From NCBI GenBank assembly GCA_025363205.1, contig JANYEI010000031.1, positions 1 through 32,312 on the forward strand: a stretch of DNA of 32,312 bases, written 5' to 3'. The translations under genes and the position numbers were made by a program. Source of the stretch: Frigoribacterium sp. Its GTDB lineage: Bacteria > Actinomycetota > Actinomycetes > Actinomycetales > Microbacteriaceae. The notes under the pieces were generated by a model, which worked only from the letters and a program-made list of their open reading frames with translations, ran no database searches and had not been told where the DNA came from. Shown here piece after piece: positions 8,637 through 14,893 of the stretch (the stretch's first letter is position 1; each line of letters begins with the position of its first letter).

Positions 8637-9028
8637 CAGGCGCGACCGATCTGCAGGGCGGCCTGGTAGGTCTCCTTGGCACGATCGACGACCGCGGCAT
8701 TGGCCTGATATCCACGCTGCGCCATGATGAGCTGGCCCATTTGCGAGGCGAGATCAATGTCGGGATATTTCACGTAACCGTCCTTATCAGCGAGTGGGTT
8801 GGCCGGTTCGTAGACGAGGCGCCCGGCGGCATTGCCGTACGCGATGCCCTGCACAAAGGCGCCGGAATTTTCTGCACCCTCCTGTGCGACGACATACCTG
8901 GCCTGGAAGGCCGGGCCACTCGTCGGCTTGACGGTGTTGATGTTGGCGAGGTTGTCGGAGACGGCATCGAGCCACTTTCGGTGCAGGGTGAGTCCGGTGC
9001 CGGCGATACCGATCGCGTCAAAGGTCAT
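8636..9028 (-). CDS. flgC: Flagellar proximal rod protein FlgC
   Basis: FlgC is a proximal rod subunit, exported through the flagellar gate and assembled on FliE. The 130-residue protein shows the rod N-terminal signature at about residues 14-32 (LHRKWLDAVSDNLANINTV), the FlgC-typical region YVKYPDIDLASQMGQLIMAQRGYQANAAVV at about 85-115, and a C-terminal D0 helix ending ETYQAALQIGRA. It lies between flgB and fliE with one-base overlaps on both sides. Confidence 0.95.
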   Translation of the reverse strand: MTFDAIGIAGTGLTLHRKWLDAVSDNLANINTVKPTSGPAFQARYVVAQEGAENSGAFVQGIAYGNAAGRLVYEPANPLADKDGYVKYPDIDLASQMGQLIMAQRGYQANAAVVDRAKETYQAALQIGRA

Positions 9029-9369
9029 CAGTTGCTCTTCAGGGCGGCACGCATGGCCGAAAATTCATTGCCTGCGGCCTGGGTGGCGAACTGATACCGA
9101 AGCACGGTGTCGACGTTCGAGAGCGTCTCGGTGTCGAGGTTGACGTTGTTACCGTCGATCCGGGTGGGCTCGAGCGAGCGCTTGGTCTCGGCGACCACGG
9201 TGCCGTTGCCGTTGGCCACGGACTTGGCGAGTGCCGCCTCGAACACGACGCGCTTGGCGTGGTAGTGCGGCGTGTTGACGTTTGCGATGTTGTCCGCGAT
9301 GGTGCGTTGGCGCAACGCCAAGCCGTCGAGCGCACTGCCGAGCGCCGCAGAGGTGACGGATTCGAGCAC
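9028..9369 (-). CDS. flgB: Flagellar proximal rod protein FlgB
   Basis: FlgB is a proximal rod subunit. I start it at the GTG at 9369 (113 residues, reading VLESVTSAALGSALDGLALRQ), because this is where the FlgB-type helix begins and because the predicted sigma-28 promoter at 9447-9473 lies between this codon and the far upstream ATG of the open frame. An in-frame ATG at 9432 and a TTG at 9390 are alternatives. The rod motif RQRTIADNIANVNTPHYHAK (about 20-39) and the helix near the C-terminus (YQFATQAAGNEFSAMRAALK) are clear. It is the first gene of the long basal-body operon and overlaps flgC by one base. Confidence 0.9.
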   Translation of the reverse strand: MLESVTSAALGSALDGLALRQRTIADNIANVNTPHYHAKRVVFEAALAKSVANGNGTVVAETKRSLEPTRIDGNNVNLDTETLSNVDTVLRYQFATQAAGNEFSAMRAALKSN

Positions 9370-9446
9370 AGCGTTCCGTTTCGTCGTCAATGTCCTGACG
9401 GCCGATCCGTGGCCTTGTGTCGAGCAATCCATGCCCTCATCCCCAG

Positions 9447-9473
9447 TTATCGGACGAGGAGATCGTGGCGTTA
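9447..9473 (-). promoter_or_regulatory. Sigma-28 promoter of the flgB operon
   Basis: On the minus strand TAAC (9470-9473), a 15-base spacer and TCCGATAA (9447-9454) match the FliA consensus TAAA-N15-GCCGATAA at 10 of 12 positions. Transcription would begin near 9440, about 70 bases before the flgB GTG and after the FliT-like gene. This gives the basal-body genes their own start. Confidence 0.75.
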
Positions 9474-9511
9474 GGCCCTGCTCCCGAAAGGGGGGTCCTG
9501 GTCTTTGCCGA

Positions 9512-9835
9512 TCAACCCGTGACGTCGAGGTAGGCGGCGGACCCCGAAGGGGAAACACGGGCGGGGATGCTGTCGAGGGCAGCGAGGTGACGGCCGGTCA
9601 GCAGCATCCGCTGTTCGAGCGCGTCGATCGTGCGCTGTTGCGATCCGAGCAGCATCTCGGCACGGGAGCGAAGCTCGCCAGGGAGATCGCCGAGGTCCCG
9701 GGGGAGGGTCCACATCGCGTGGGCAGCGTGGGCGAGCATCCCGCCGGATGCATCGAGGTCGTGCTCCATCGTGGCGAGCACGTCGGCCCAGCCGTTGTGC
9801 CGCGCGCGATGTGCCGACGAGCCGAGGTCAGGCAA
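9512..9835 (-). CDS. FliT-like small flagellar protein
   Basis: This is a 107-residue, largely helical protein if it begins at the TTG at 9835, just upstream of the fliS stop and overlapping it. The frame is open further upstream, but that part runs inside fliS and looks like its shadow. Visible segments are WADVLATMEHDLDASGG, LPGELRSRAEMLLGSQQRTI and DALEQRMLLTGRHLAALDSI, which suggest a short antiparallel helical bundle. The place straight after fliS is where FliT-type chaperones of the cap protein are usually found, so a FliT role is likely, but I see no sequence motif that proves it. No good ribosome-binding site precedes the TTG, so coupling to fliS translation is plausible; the GTG inside WADVLATM is an alternative start. 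Confidence 0.55.
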   Translation of the reverse strand: MPDLGSSAHRARHNGWADVLATMEHDLDASGGMLAHAAHAMWTLPRDLGDLPGELRSRAEMLLGSQQRTIDALEQRMLLTGRHLAALDSIPARVSPSGSAAYLDVTG

Positions 9836-10256
9836 CGCCGAGGTCCCGGGACTCGCCGCGCGAAGGCTTCTCCGGAGCGGAGAGCTGGCTTGCGGCTTCA
9901 TGCCAGGCATCCCGCAGCGGGGAGAGCAATTCGATACTTTCACGGATCGAAGCCCCGTCGCGCCGCACATTCGCGAGCACCAGCAGGTTTCGACAGTAGT
10001 TGTAGAGTGCGAGAAGCCCCTCACCACCGTCCCACAACTCCACTTTCAACGACGAGGTGAGCTCAGCGACGATGGCCTGGGCGTGTAGGAGATTCGATGA
10101 GGCGAGCGCCCAGTTCTGCTCAGCGTGAGCGAGCGAGGCGCGGTCGAGGTCGAGCAGCAAGCGGTCGTAGAGCATGGTGAGCAAGCGCACCGGGGATGCC
10201 GAGAGGATGGCGTCGTTCGTGTACTGGGAGCGCTGGGCACTGAGGGTCATGGTCAT
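9828..10256 (-). CDS. fliS: Flagellin export chaperone FliS
   Basis: FliS binds the C-terminal end of flagellin in the cytoplasm, stops premature polymerisation and delivers it to the export gate. The 142-residue size fits the family. The N-terminus YTNDAILSASPVRLLTMLYDRLLLDL (about 12-37) is the FliS hallmark (tyrosine, then ASPxxLxxMLYDxL). The middle segment LWDGGEGLLALYNYCRNLLVLANV at about 74-97 is equally typical. The ATG is preceded by GGGAGATAG, a ribosome-binding site that overlaps the fliD stop codon, so fliD and fliS are probably coupled. Confidence 0.95.
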   Translation of the reverse strand: MTMTLSAQRSQYTNDAILSASPVRLLTMLYDRLLLDLDRASLAHAEQNWALASSNLLHAQAIVAELTSSLKVELWDGGEGLLALYNYCRNLLVLANVRRDGASIRESIELLSPLRDAWHEAASQLSAPEKPSRGESRDLGVA

Positions 10257-10261
10257 TTTTT

Positions 10262-11647
10262 CTATCTCCCAGAAGATGATGTCGAGAGCCCAGAGAGCTG
10301 CGCGGTGAGGGCGGAGGATTGTGACTTGAGGTTGCTCAACATCACTTCCATGGCCGAGTACGTGCGCTGGAGCGTGATCTTGCGACTGGCGAGCCGCACG
10401 TCCCAGGCGGCGATTTGGTCACCGAGACTCTTCATCTGACTCTGGTCACCCGTGATCATGTTGGTGACCGTACCGCTGCTTTTATCCGATGCGGCCGTTG
10501 CCGCCACGGCGATGCGAGAGGCGATGGTCTGCACCGCCGCCATCGTGGTCTTCGGGTCGGCAGCGAGCGCCGCGGCGAACTTGCCGGCGTCGAAGCTGAT
10601 GGTGCCGGTGCGGCTGAGAACGATTCCGTATTCGGAGGGCGAATGACCGTTAACCGGAAGGGTCGCGGCATCCACCGCGTTCTGACGGATGCTGCGGATG
10701 TTGCTGTCTCCGGCGAAGACCCCGGCGGTGGTAACGGACCTGCCGGTGGAATCCGTTGTGGTGCTCACCGCGGTCTGGGCCGCGATGAGAACGAAAGCGG
10801 AACTCAGCGAACTCACCAGTCCACCGGCCACGGCGCTGATCTGCGCGTCGTCCCGCGCGACGGTGATCGTGACCGGATCGGCCGACACCGCGGATGCCGT
10901 GACGGTCACACCCGGGAGCAGGTCGGTGAACCTGTTGGTCGACGAGGTGATGACCTGTTCCGCCGAGGTTCCCTTCCAGAGCGTGACACTCGCGTCCTGT
11001 GCTGTCGTGATGACGGCGCTCCCCGGCGCCGTCAGTACATTGGTCGCCGTACCGCCGGCGACATCCGCTGCCGTGCCCCGGTAGATGGTGAACGAGGAAT
11101 TCGCTCCGGTGGCCGTGCTCGAGAACTGTAGACGGTAGAGCTTGTTGCCAGAGCCGTCGGATCCGGAGGCAACCTTGGTGGCGGTCACGCCGGCCGCGGA
11201 TCTGTTGATTGCCACGGCGACGTCGTCGAGCGAGTTCGAGGCCGGGCTGATCTCGAGCGGGGATCCGGAGTGTCCGACGATGGTGATGGTGGGCGGCGAC
11301 GGCCAGGTAGCCATCGCGGCGGAGACGCCGACCTGGGGTGAGGCGAGAGAACTCACCACTACCTGCAGGGTTCCGGCAGCGACGCCCGCGGCCACCGAGG
11401 CGGAGACTGCAGTCGAGGAGCTCGACGCCGAATATAGGTCGAGGCTCCCAGCCTTCGCTGCGGTGGCTGCCGCGTCGGCGAGGTTAGCAAGGCGGCTATT
11501 GAGCCCCTGCAGAGCGCTGACGACGGTATTGGTCGTCACGACCTGGGCCTTCAGCTGGTTTTGCGGCGCAGCTTCGGCCGCCATCAGCTGGGTGATGAGA
11601 GAGGTGGTGTCGAGCCCACTGGACAGTCCGTCGAGGGAGATTGCCAT
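10262..11647 (-). CDS. fliD: Flagellar filament cap protein FliD
   Basis: FliD forms the cap at the filament tip that inserts each new flagellin. The 461-residue protein begins AISLDGLSSGLDTTSLITQLMAAEAAPQ, the conserved N-terminal D0 helix of FliD. It has Ser/Thr/Val-rich beta domains in the middle, including the pattern TVTASAVSADPVTITVARD, and closes with a helix containing WDVRLASRKITLQRTYSAMEVMLSNLKSQS (the usual RLxxREERLxxQFxxME-like region). It is 5 bases before fliS. It follows the flagellin gene after a strong hairpin and has no visible sigma-28 promoter of its own. Confidence 0.94.
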   Translation of the reverse strand: MAISLDGLSSGLDTTSLITQLMAAEAAPQNQLKAQVVTTNTVVSALQGLNSRLANLADAAATAAKAGSLDLYSASSSSTAVSASVAAGVAAGTLQVVVSSLASPQVGVSAAMATWPSPPTITIVGHSGSPLEISPASNSLDDVAVAINRSAAGVTATKVASGSDGSGNKLYRLQFSSTATGANSSFTIYRGTAADVAGGTATNVLTAPGSAVITTAQDASVTLWKGTSAEQVITSSTNRFTDLLPGVTVTASAVSADPVTITVARDDAQISAVAGGLVSSLSSAFVLIAAQTAVSTTTDSTGRSVTTAGVFAGDSNIRSIRQNAVDAATLPVNGHSPSEYGIVLSRTGTISFDAGKFAAALAADPKTTMAAVQTIASRIAVAATAASDKSSGTVTNMITGDQSQMKSLGDQIAAWDVRLASRKITLQRTYSAMEVMLSNLKSQSSALTAQLSGLSTSSSGR

Positions 11648-11692
11648 GTCCGTCCGTCCGTTCGTCTGGTGGAGTGTGGGAATGCTGGGGGA

Positions 11693-11753
11693 AACGCCCG
11701 GCGGTCATCACGGTGAGAGGTCCAGTTCCCCTCGCGACAAGCCGCCGGGCGTT
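11693..11753 (-). terminator. Hairpin terminator/attenuator between fliC and fliD
   Basis: A perfect 12-bp inverted repeat, AACGCCCGGCGG (11693-11704) and CCGCCGGGCGTT (11742-11753), encloses a 37-base loop that itself contains a weak nested GAGGGG/CCTCTC stem. It starts 30 bases past the flagellin stop on the minus strand and is followed by TTTCCCCC. It probably ends most flagellin transcripts while some read on into fliD-fliS. Confidence 0.75.
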
Positions 11754-11783
11754 GGTTAGAACACGCCGGTCGAGCTACCAGGC

Positions 11784-12959
11784 CTAACGAAGGAGCTGAA
11801 GAACGCCCTGGTTGCCCTGGTTCGCCTGCGCGAGCATCGCGGTGCCGGCCTGCGACAGGATGTTCGAGCGGGTGTACTTGACCATCTCCGACGCCATGTC
11901 GGTGTCGGTGATGCGCGACTTTGCCGCCGTGAGGTTCTCGGTGGAGACGGCAAGGTTGCGAATAACGCTCTCGAACCGGTTCTGGGCCGCGCCGAGGGTG
12001 GCGCGAGCCGTCGAAACGGTCGAGATCTGGGAGTCGATGAGCTTGATCGACGCCTGCGCGTTGACTGCGGTATCAAACTGCACTCCACCGGTGACTGCTG
12101 TGCCCGCGGCACCTGCCCCGAGACCAGTGCCGGCGGTCGCGTTGTCGGCGGTCGCAAGTGTGCCGCCGTTCAACGCAGTCACAACGATGCCGGTGCCGGC
12201 ACCGTTCGCGTCCTTCGACACGGACACCGAGTAGTTAGCCGAGAAGGCCGCGTCCGAACGAAGTGCAGTCGCGTATCCTTCGACGCTGGTGAAGGAACCA
12301 GCAGCACCAAGGTTTCCCGTTTTGACGGTAGTGCTCTGCCCTCCATTTGTGGAGGTGAAGGTTGCTGCGCCGGCCAACTTCGTGATGTCGGCGATGCCGA
12401 ACGACGTACCGGTCGTCGACAGGTCTCCGCCGGTCAGCGAGTTCGCGATCGCCTTCACGTTGGCGTTGCCGAGGTTGACCGCAATCTGGCTGGCGGCATC
12501 ACCGTTCGCCCCCACCTGGAAATTCAGCGAGGACTTCGAGCCGTCGAGCAGGTTGGTGCCGTTGAAGTTGGTCGACCCGCTGATGCGGGTGAGCTCCTTC
12601 GACAGTTCACTGACCTCGGTGGTGATCGCGCCGCGCGAGGTCGCGCTGTTCGAGTCGTTACCGGCCTGAACGGCGAGGTCGCGAACGCGCTGCAGGATGG
12701 TCTGAACCTCGGAGAGCGAACCTTCAGCGGTCTGGATGACGCTGATGCCGTCCTGCGCGTTGCGGCTGGCGACCGTGAGGCCCCCGACCTGCGACTGCAG
12801 TCCCTGGGAGATTGCGAGGCCAGCTGCGTCATCCGCGGCGTGGTTGATGCGAAGTCCGCTGGAGAGCTTTTCCAGCGACTTGGCGAGATCGTTCTGCGTG
12901 TTGCTGAGGTTCCGGTACGAGTTGAGTGCCGAAAGGTTGGTGTTGACCTGCATACCCAT
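11784..12959 (-). CDS. fliC: Flagellin
   Basis: This is the structural protein of the filament. The 391-residue product has the conserved N-terminal D0/D1 helices (MGMQVNTNLSALNSYRNLS, then LEKLSSGLRINHAADDAAGLAISQGL at about 30-55) and the matching C-terminal end (MASEMVKYTRSNILSQAGTA then MLAQANQGNQGVLQLLR). The region about 165-310 is variable, Gly/Thr/Ala-rich surface-exposed sequence. A strong GGAGGAAAAAATC site precedes the first ATG and fixes it over the ATG two codons later. It is the only flagellin in the window and has its own sigma-28 promoter and terminator, as expected for the most abundant flagellar product. Confidence 0.97.
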   Translation of the reverse strand: MGMQVNTNLSALNSYRNLSNTQNDLAKSLEKLSSGLRINHAADDAAGLAISQGLQSQVGGLTVASRNAQDGISVIQTAEGSLSEVQTILQRVRDLAVQAGNDSNSATSRGAITTEVSELSKELTRISGSTNFNGTNLLDGSKSSLNFQVGANGDAASQIAVNLGNANVKAIANSLTGGDLSTTGTSFGIADITKLAGAATFTSTNGGQSTTVKTGNLGAAGSFTSVEGYATALRSDAAFSANYSVSVSKDANGAGTGIVVTALNGGTLATADNATAGTGLGAGAAGTAVTGGVQFDTAVNAQASIKLIDSQISTVSTARATLGAAQNRFESVIRNLAVSTENLTAAKSRITDTDMASEMVKYTRSNILSQAGTAMLAQANQGNQGVLQLLR

Positions 12960-13021
12960 GATTTTTTCCTCCGTGATGTTGGGTTATCCGAATCGGCCCA
13001 TCCATGGTCCGACACCCTCAG

Positions 13022-13048
13022 CTATCGGCCGTTCGCTCAATCGCGTTA
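13022..13048 (-). promoter_or_regulatory. Sigma-28 promoter of fliC
   Basis: On the minus strand TAAC (13045-13048), a 15-base spacer and GCCGATAG (13022-13029) agree with the FliA consensus at 10 of 12 positions. The start point would be near 13015, giving an untranslated leader of about 55 bases before the flagellin ATG. It lies in the gap after the sigma-factor gene. Confidence 0.8.
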
Positions 13049-13080
13049 GAAGCCGGGCTGAATTCTTTGTGATTGTTGCG

Positions 13081-13923
13081 TTATGACGCCGCCACGCTAG
13101 TGGCCGGGGACTGGGAGAGGTGGGAGAGCTCGGCCATCGCGTAACTGGCGACACGGGCGAGGTAGGCGCTGCGGGCCGCGGGCGCAACGCGGGACACGGG
13201 CTGGTAGTCGGCGTCATCGCTGGTCGGCAACTCGCCTGTGTAGTAGGAGTCGGAGTAGTGCGTCTCGAGTCCGTCGCGCAGAAGGCGGATGGCCTCGGCG
13301 CGCTGCTGCGAGACGGCGGAGTGGGTGATGCCCATCTCGTCGGCGATCTCCTTGACAGAGCGATCTTCGAAGTAGACCTGGCGCACGATGATGCGCATCT
13401 TCTCGGGAAGCGCCTCGACAGCAGCAGCCAGGTAATCGAGACGCTCGGACGAAAGAAGCGATTCCTCGGGAAGTGCGGTGTCGGCGATGAGGAACTCGAC
13501 CGTGGTGTTGTCAAGCGTGGTTACGGTGCGGGCCGCGTCGGTGAGGCCGGCGGTCACCTCGCTGCGGTCAACCCCGAGCGACGAGGCGATTTCGTCGACC
13601 GAGGGGGTGCGTCCGAGGGCGGCGGTGAGGGTCTCCTTCACCGCAAGAGTCTCTTTGATGCGTCGACGGGCGCCGCGGCTCGCCCAGTCGCTCGCACGCA
13701 TCTCGTCGGCGAAGGCACCGACGATACGGCGGCGGGCGAATGCACCGAACGGGATGCCGAGGGCTGGATCGAAGGCATCCGCTGAAGTGATGAGGGCTAC
13801 TGCGCCGGCGGAGGCCAGATCGTCACGGGACAGGTGGGTCGCCTTGGCCCACACCTCGGAAACGAGGTAACCCACCAGCGGAAGATTCTGCACAACGAGC
13901 GCGTTGCGTTCTGTCCTGTTCAC
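13081..13923 (-). CDS. fliA: Sigma-28 family RNA polymerase sigma factor (FliA/WhiG/SigD type)
   Basis: This is an alternative sigma factor for flagellar genes. I start it at the GTG at 13923 (280 residues, VNRTERNALVVQNLPLVGYL), since the open frame to 14145 runs past the predicted promoter at 14129-14155 and its extra 74 residues look non-coding; AAGG lies a few bases before the GTG. Region 2 is seen in VWAKATHLSRDDLASAGAVAL and GIPFGAFARRRIVGAFADEM. Region 3 contains ALGRTPSVDEIASSLGV. Region 4 contains LPEKMRIIVRQVYFEDRSVK then EIADEMGITHSAVSQQRAEA. About 60 residues follow region 4, rich in Ser, Tyr and Ala, which FliA proteins normally lack. No FlgM-like gene lies next to it. Confidence 0.88.
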   Translation of the reverse strand: MNRTERNALVVQNLPLVGYLVSEVWAKATHLSRDDLASAGAVALITSADAFDPALGIPFGAFARRRIVGAFADEMRASDWASRGARRRIKETLAVKETLTAALGRTPSVDEIASSLGVDRSEVTAGLTDAARTVTTLDNTTVEFLIADTALPEESLLSSERLDYLAAAVEALPEKMRIIVRQVYFEDRSVKEIADEMGITHSAVSQQRAEAIRLLRDGLETHYSDSYYTGELPTSDDADYQPVSRVAPAARSAYLARVASYAMAELSHLSQSPATSVAAS

Positions 13924-14128
13924 GTGCCTTGCCCCCGGATGCGATCCCAGCGATCGCGTTGCGGTCGACGCCCCTGTCAATCGAATGAAGGAGCGCCTGC
14001 TAAAAAACGGACTGTTTTCGGGTAAGGGTTGCGCGTAGAGCGAGTATGCCGGGTGGTATTTCGTGTGGTTACTGAGGCGGGTATATAGCCAGTTCGAGGG
14101 TCCGATTCCCTGTCGATGTGAGACGACC

Positions 14129-14155
14129 CTATCGGCGGAAAGCACACCTCCGTGA
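14129..14155 (-). promoter_or_regulatory. Sigma-28-type promoter of the sigma-factor gene (autoregulation)
   Basis: On the minus strand TCAC (14152-14155), a 15-base spacer and GCCGATAG (14129-14136) match the fliC promoter except for one base of the upstream box. It reads toward the sigma-28 gene, so the factor probably activates its own transcription. Start near 14122. Confidence 0.65.
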
Positions 14156-14228
14156 CCCCCGTTTTAGTGGTATTTGCTCGGCTTTTGGCCCCACTATGGG
14201 GGCGAATGTACCCCGATCGGCTTCACTG

Positions 14229-14246
14229 GTCCTCCACATTGAGGAC
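14229..14246. promoter_or_regulatory. Perfect dyad, possible regulator site
   Basis: GTCCTC and GAGGAC are exact inverted repeats six bases apart, in the middle of the divergent region and about 80 bases upstream of the predicted flgN start point. Spacing and symmetry suit a dimeric DNA-binding protein; no regulator is identified. A short RNA hairpin is an alternative. Confidence 0.3.
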
Positions 14247-14286
14247 ACGTTAAATGCGCAAATCTGCGTTTTGCCCGTGTCGCCTC

Positions 14287-14313
14287 TTACCCTCGGGTTA
14301 GCCTTGCCGATAG
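14287..14313 (+). promoter_or_regulatory. Sigma-28 promoter of flgN-flgK-flgL-fliW
   Basis: TTAC (14287-14290), a 15-base spacer and GCCGATAG (14306-14313) on the plus strand. The -10 box is identical to those of fliC and the sigma gene. Start near 14320. It would drive the hook-filament junction genes together with their chaperone. Confidence 0.75.
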
Positions 14314-14403
14314 TTCATCTCGTCAAGCGAGGTGGAGAAAATGCAGTCGGTAGCACGAGCACGGGAATGGTCCGCACTGGTGGACGACCGGACGGGAGCC
14401 CGC

Positions 14404-14889
14404 ATGAGCGCGAACGAACTCTCCGCCTGCCTCTGGCGGGAGCGAGAACTGCTCGATCTGCTGGCATTCAAGCTGGAGGAGGAGCAGTTTCTGCTCACCA
14501 CAGGCAAGTCTCGTTGGCTGCAGTACGCCACTCGTGAGGTCGAACAGGTGATGGAGCGTCTGCGCGCCGCGGGTCTTGCTCGATCGGTCGAAGCGGCCGT
14601 TGTCGGCGAAGAGTGGGGCGCGCCCCAGAACGCAACCCTGCGCGAACTCGTAGGCACCGCGCCGGATGGTCCTTGGGCCGACATCTTCACCGCACACCTG
14701 AATGCCCTCACCGAGTACACGGAGCAGATCCGCGACCTCCGCGACCTCAACGAGCAGTACCTGCGCACCGCCCTGCGTTTTATCCAGGAGGCGCAGGCCG
14801 ACGGAAGTACCGAGAGCGGCACCTACGATGCCAACGGTGAATCCGGTGTGGCCAAGCCCTCGGCCCAGATCATCGACCTGAAGCTGTGA
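14404..14889 (+). CDS. flgN: Flagellar export chaperone FlgN
   Basis: FlgN escorts the junction proteins FlgK and FlgL to the export gate. From the ATG at 14404 the protein has 161 residues and begins SANELSACLWRERELLDLLAFKLEEEQFLL, the usual helical FlgN start, with GGGAG upstream. In-frame starts at 14341 (ATG) and 14332 (GTG) are possible, but the added 20-odd residues have atypical third-base composition and no family character. The body is a long coiled-coil (TREVEQVMERLRAAGL; ALTEYTEQIRDLRDLNEQYL) and the tail is Gly/Ser-rich and ends in IIDLKL. It is 4 bases before flgK, its client. The position and the helical bundle make the call firm; FlgN sequence itself is weakly conserved. Confidence 0.82.
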   Translation: MSANELSACLWRERELLDLLAFKLEEEQFLLTTGKSRWLQYATREVEQVMERLRAAGLARSVEAAVVGEEWGAPQNATLRELVGTAPDGPWADIFTAHLNALTEYTEQIRDLRDLNEQYLRTALRFIQEAQADGSTESGTYDANGESGVAKPSAQIIDLKL

Positions 14890-14893
14890 TCTC

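Larger units (their letters stand above)
13924..14403. other. Divergent control region between the sigma gene and flgN
   Basis: About 480 bases carry no supported gene and are less GC-rich than their neighbours. They contain two divergent sigma-28 promoters (14129-14155 minus, 14287-14313 plus) and a perfect dyad GTCCTC-N6-GAGGAC at 14229-14246. A looser dyad, GCCCCA-N3-TGGGGGC, is at 14188-14203. The sigma gene would have a long untranslated leader of about 200 bases (about 14122 to 13924) with an AT-rich stretch TAAAAAACGG near 14000. A T-arm-like string near 14091-14111 is not part of a tRNA. Confidence 0.6.

Noticed and set aside
7246-8727. 493-codon open frame on the plus strand opposite fliF and fliE
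   Set aside because: The product is Arg/Gly/His/Asp-rich with no domain character, and the opposite strand encodes unmistakable FliF.
9370-9558. N-terminal extension of FlgB to the ATG at 9558
   Set aside because: It runs upstream of the predicted promoter and has no FlgB character; the family start aligns with the GTG at 9369.
14086-14115. GTTCGAGGGTCCGATTCCC, resembling the T-arm of a tRNA
   Set aside because: No acceptor, D or anticodon arms can be built around it and no CCA or discriminator context is present.
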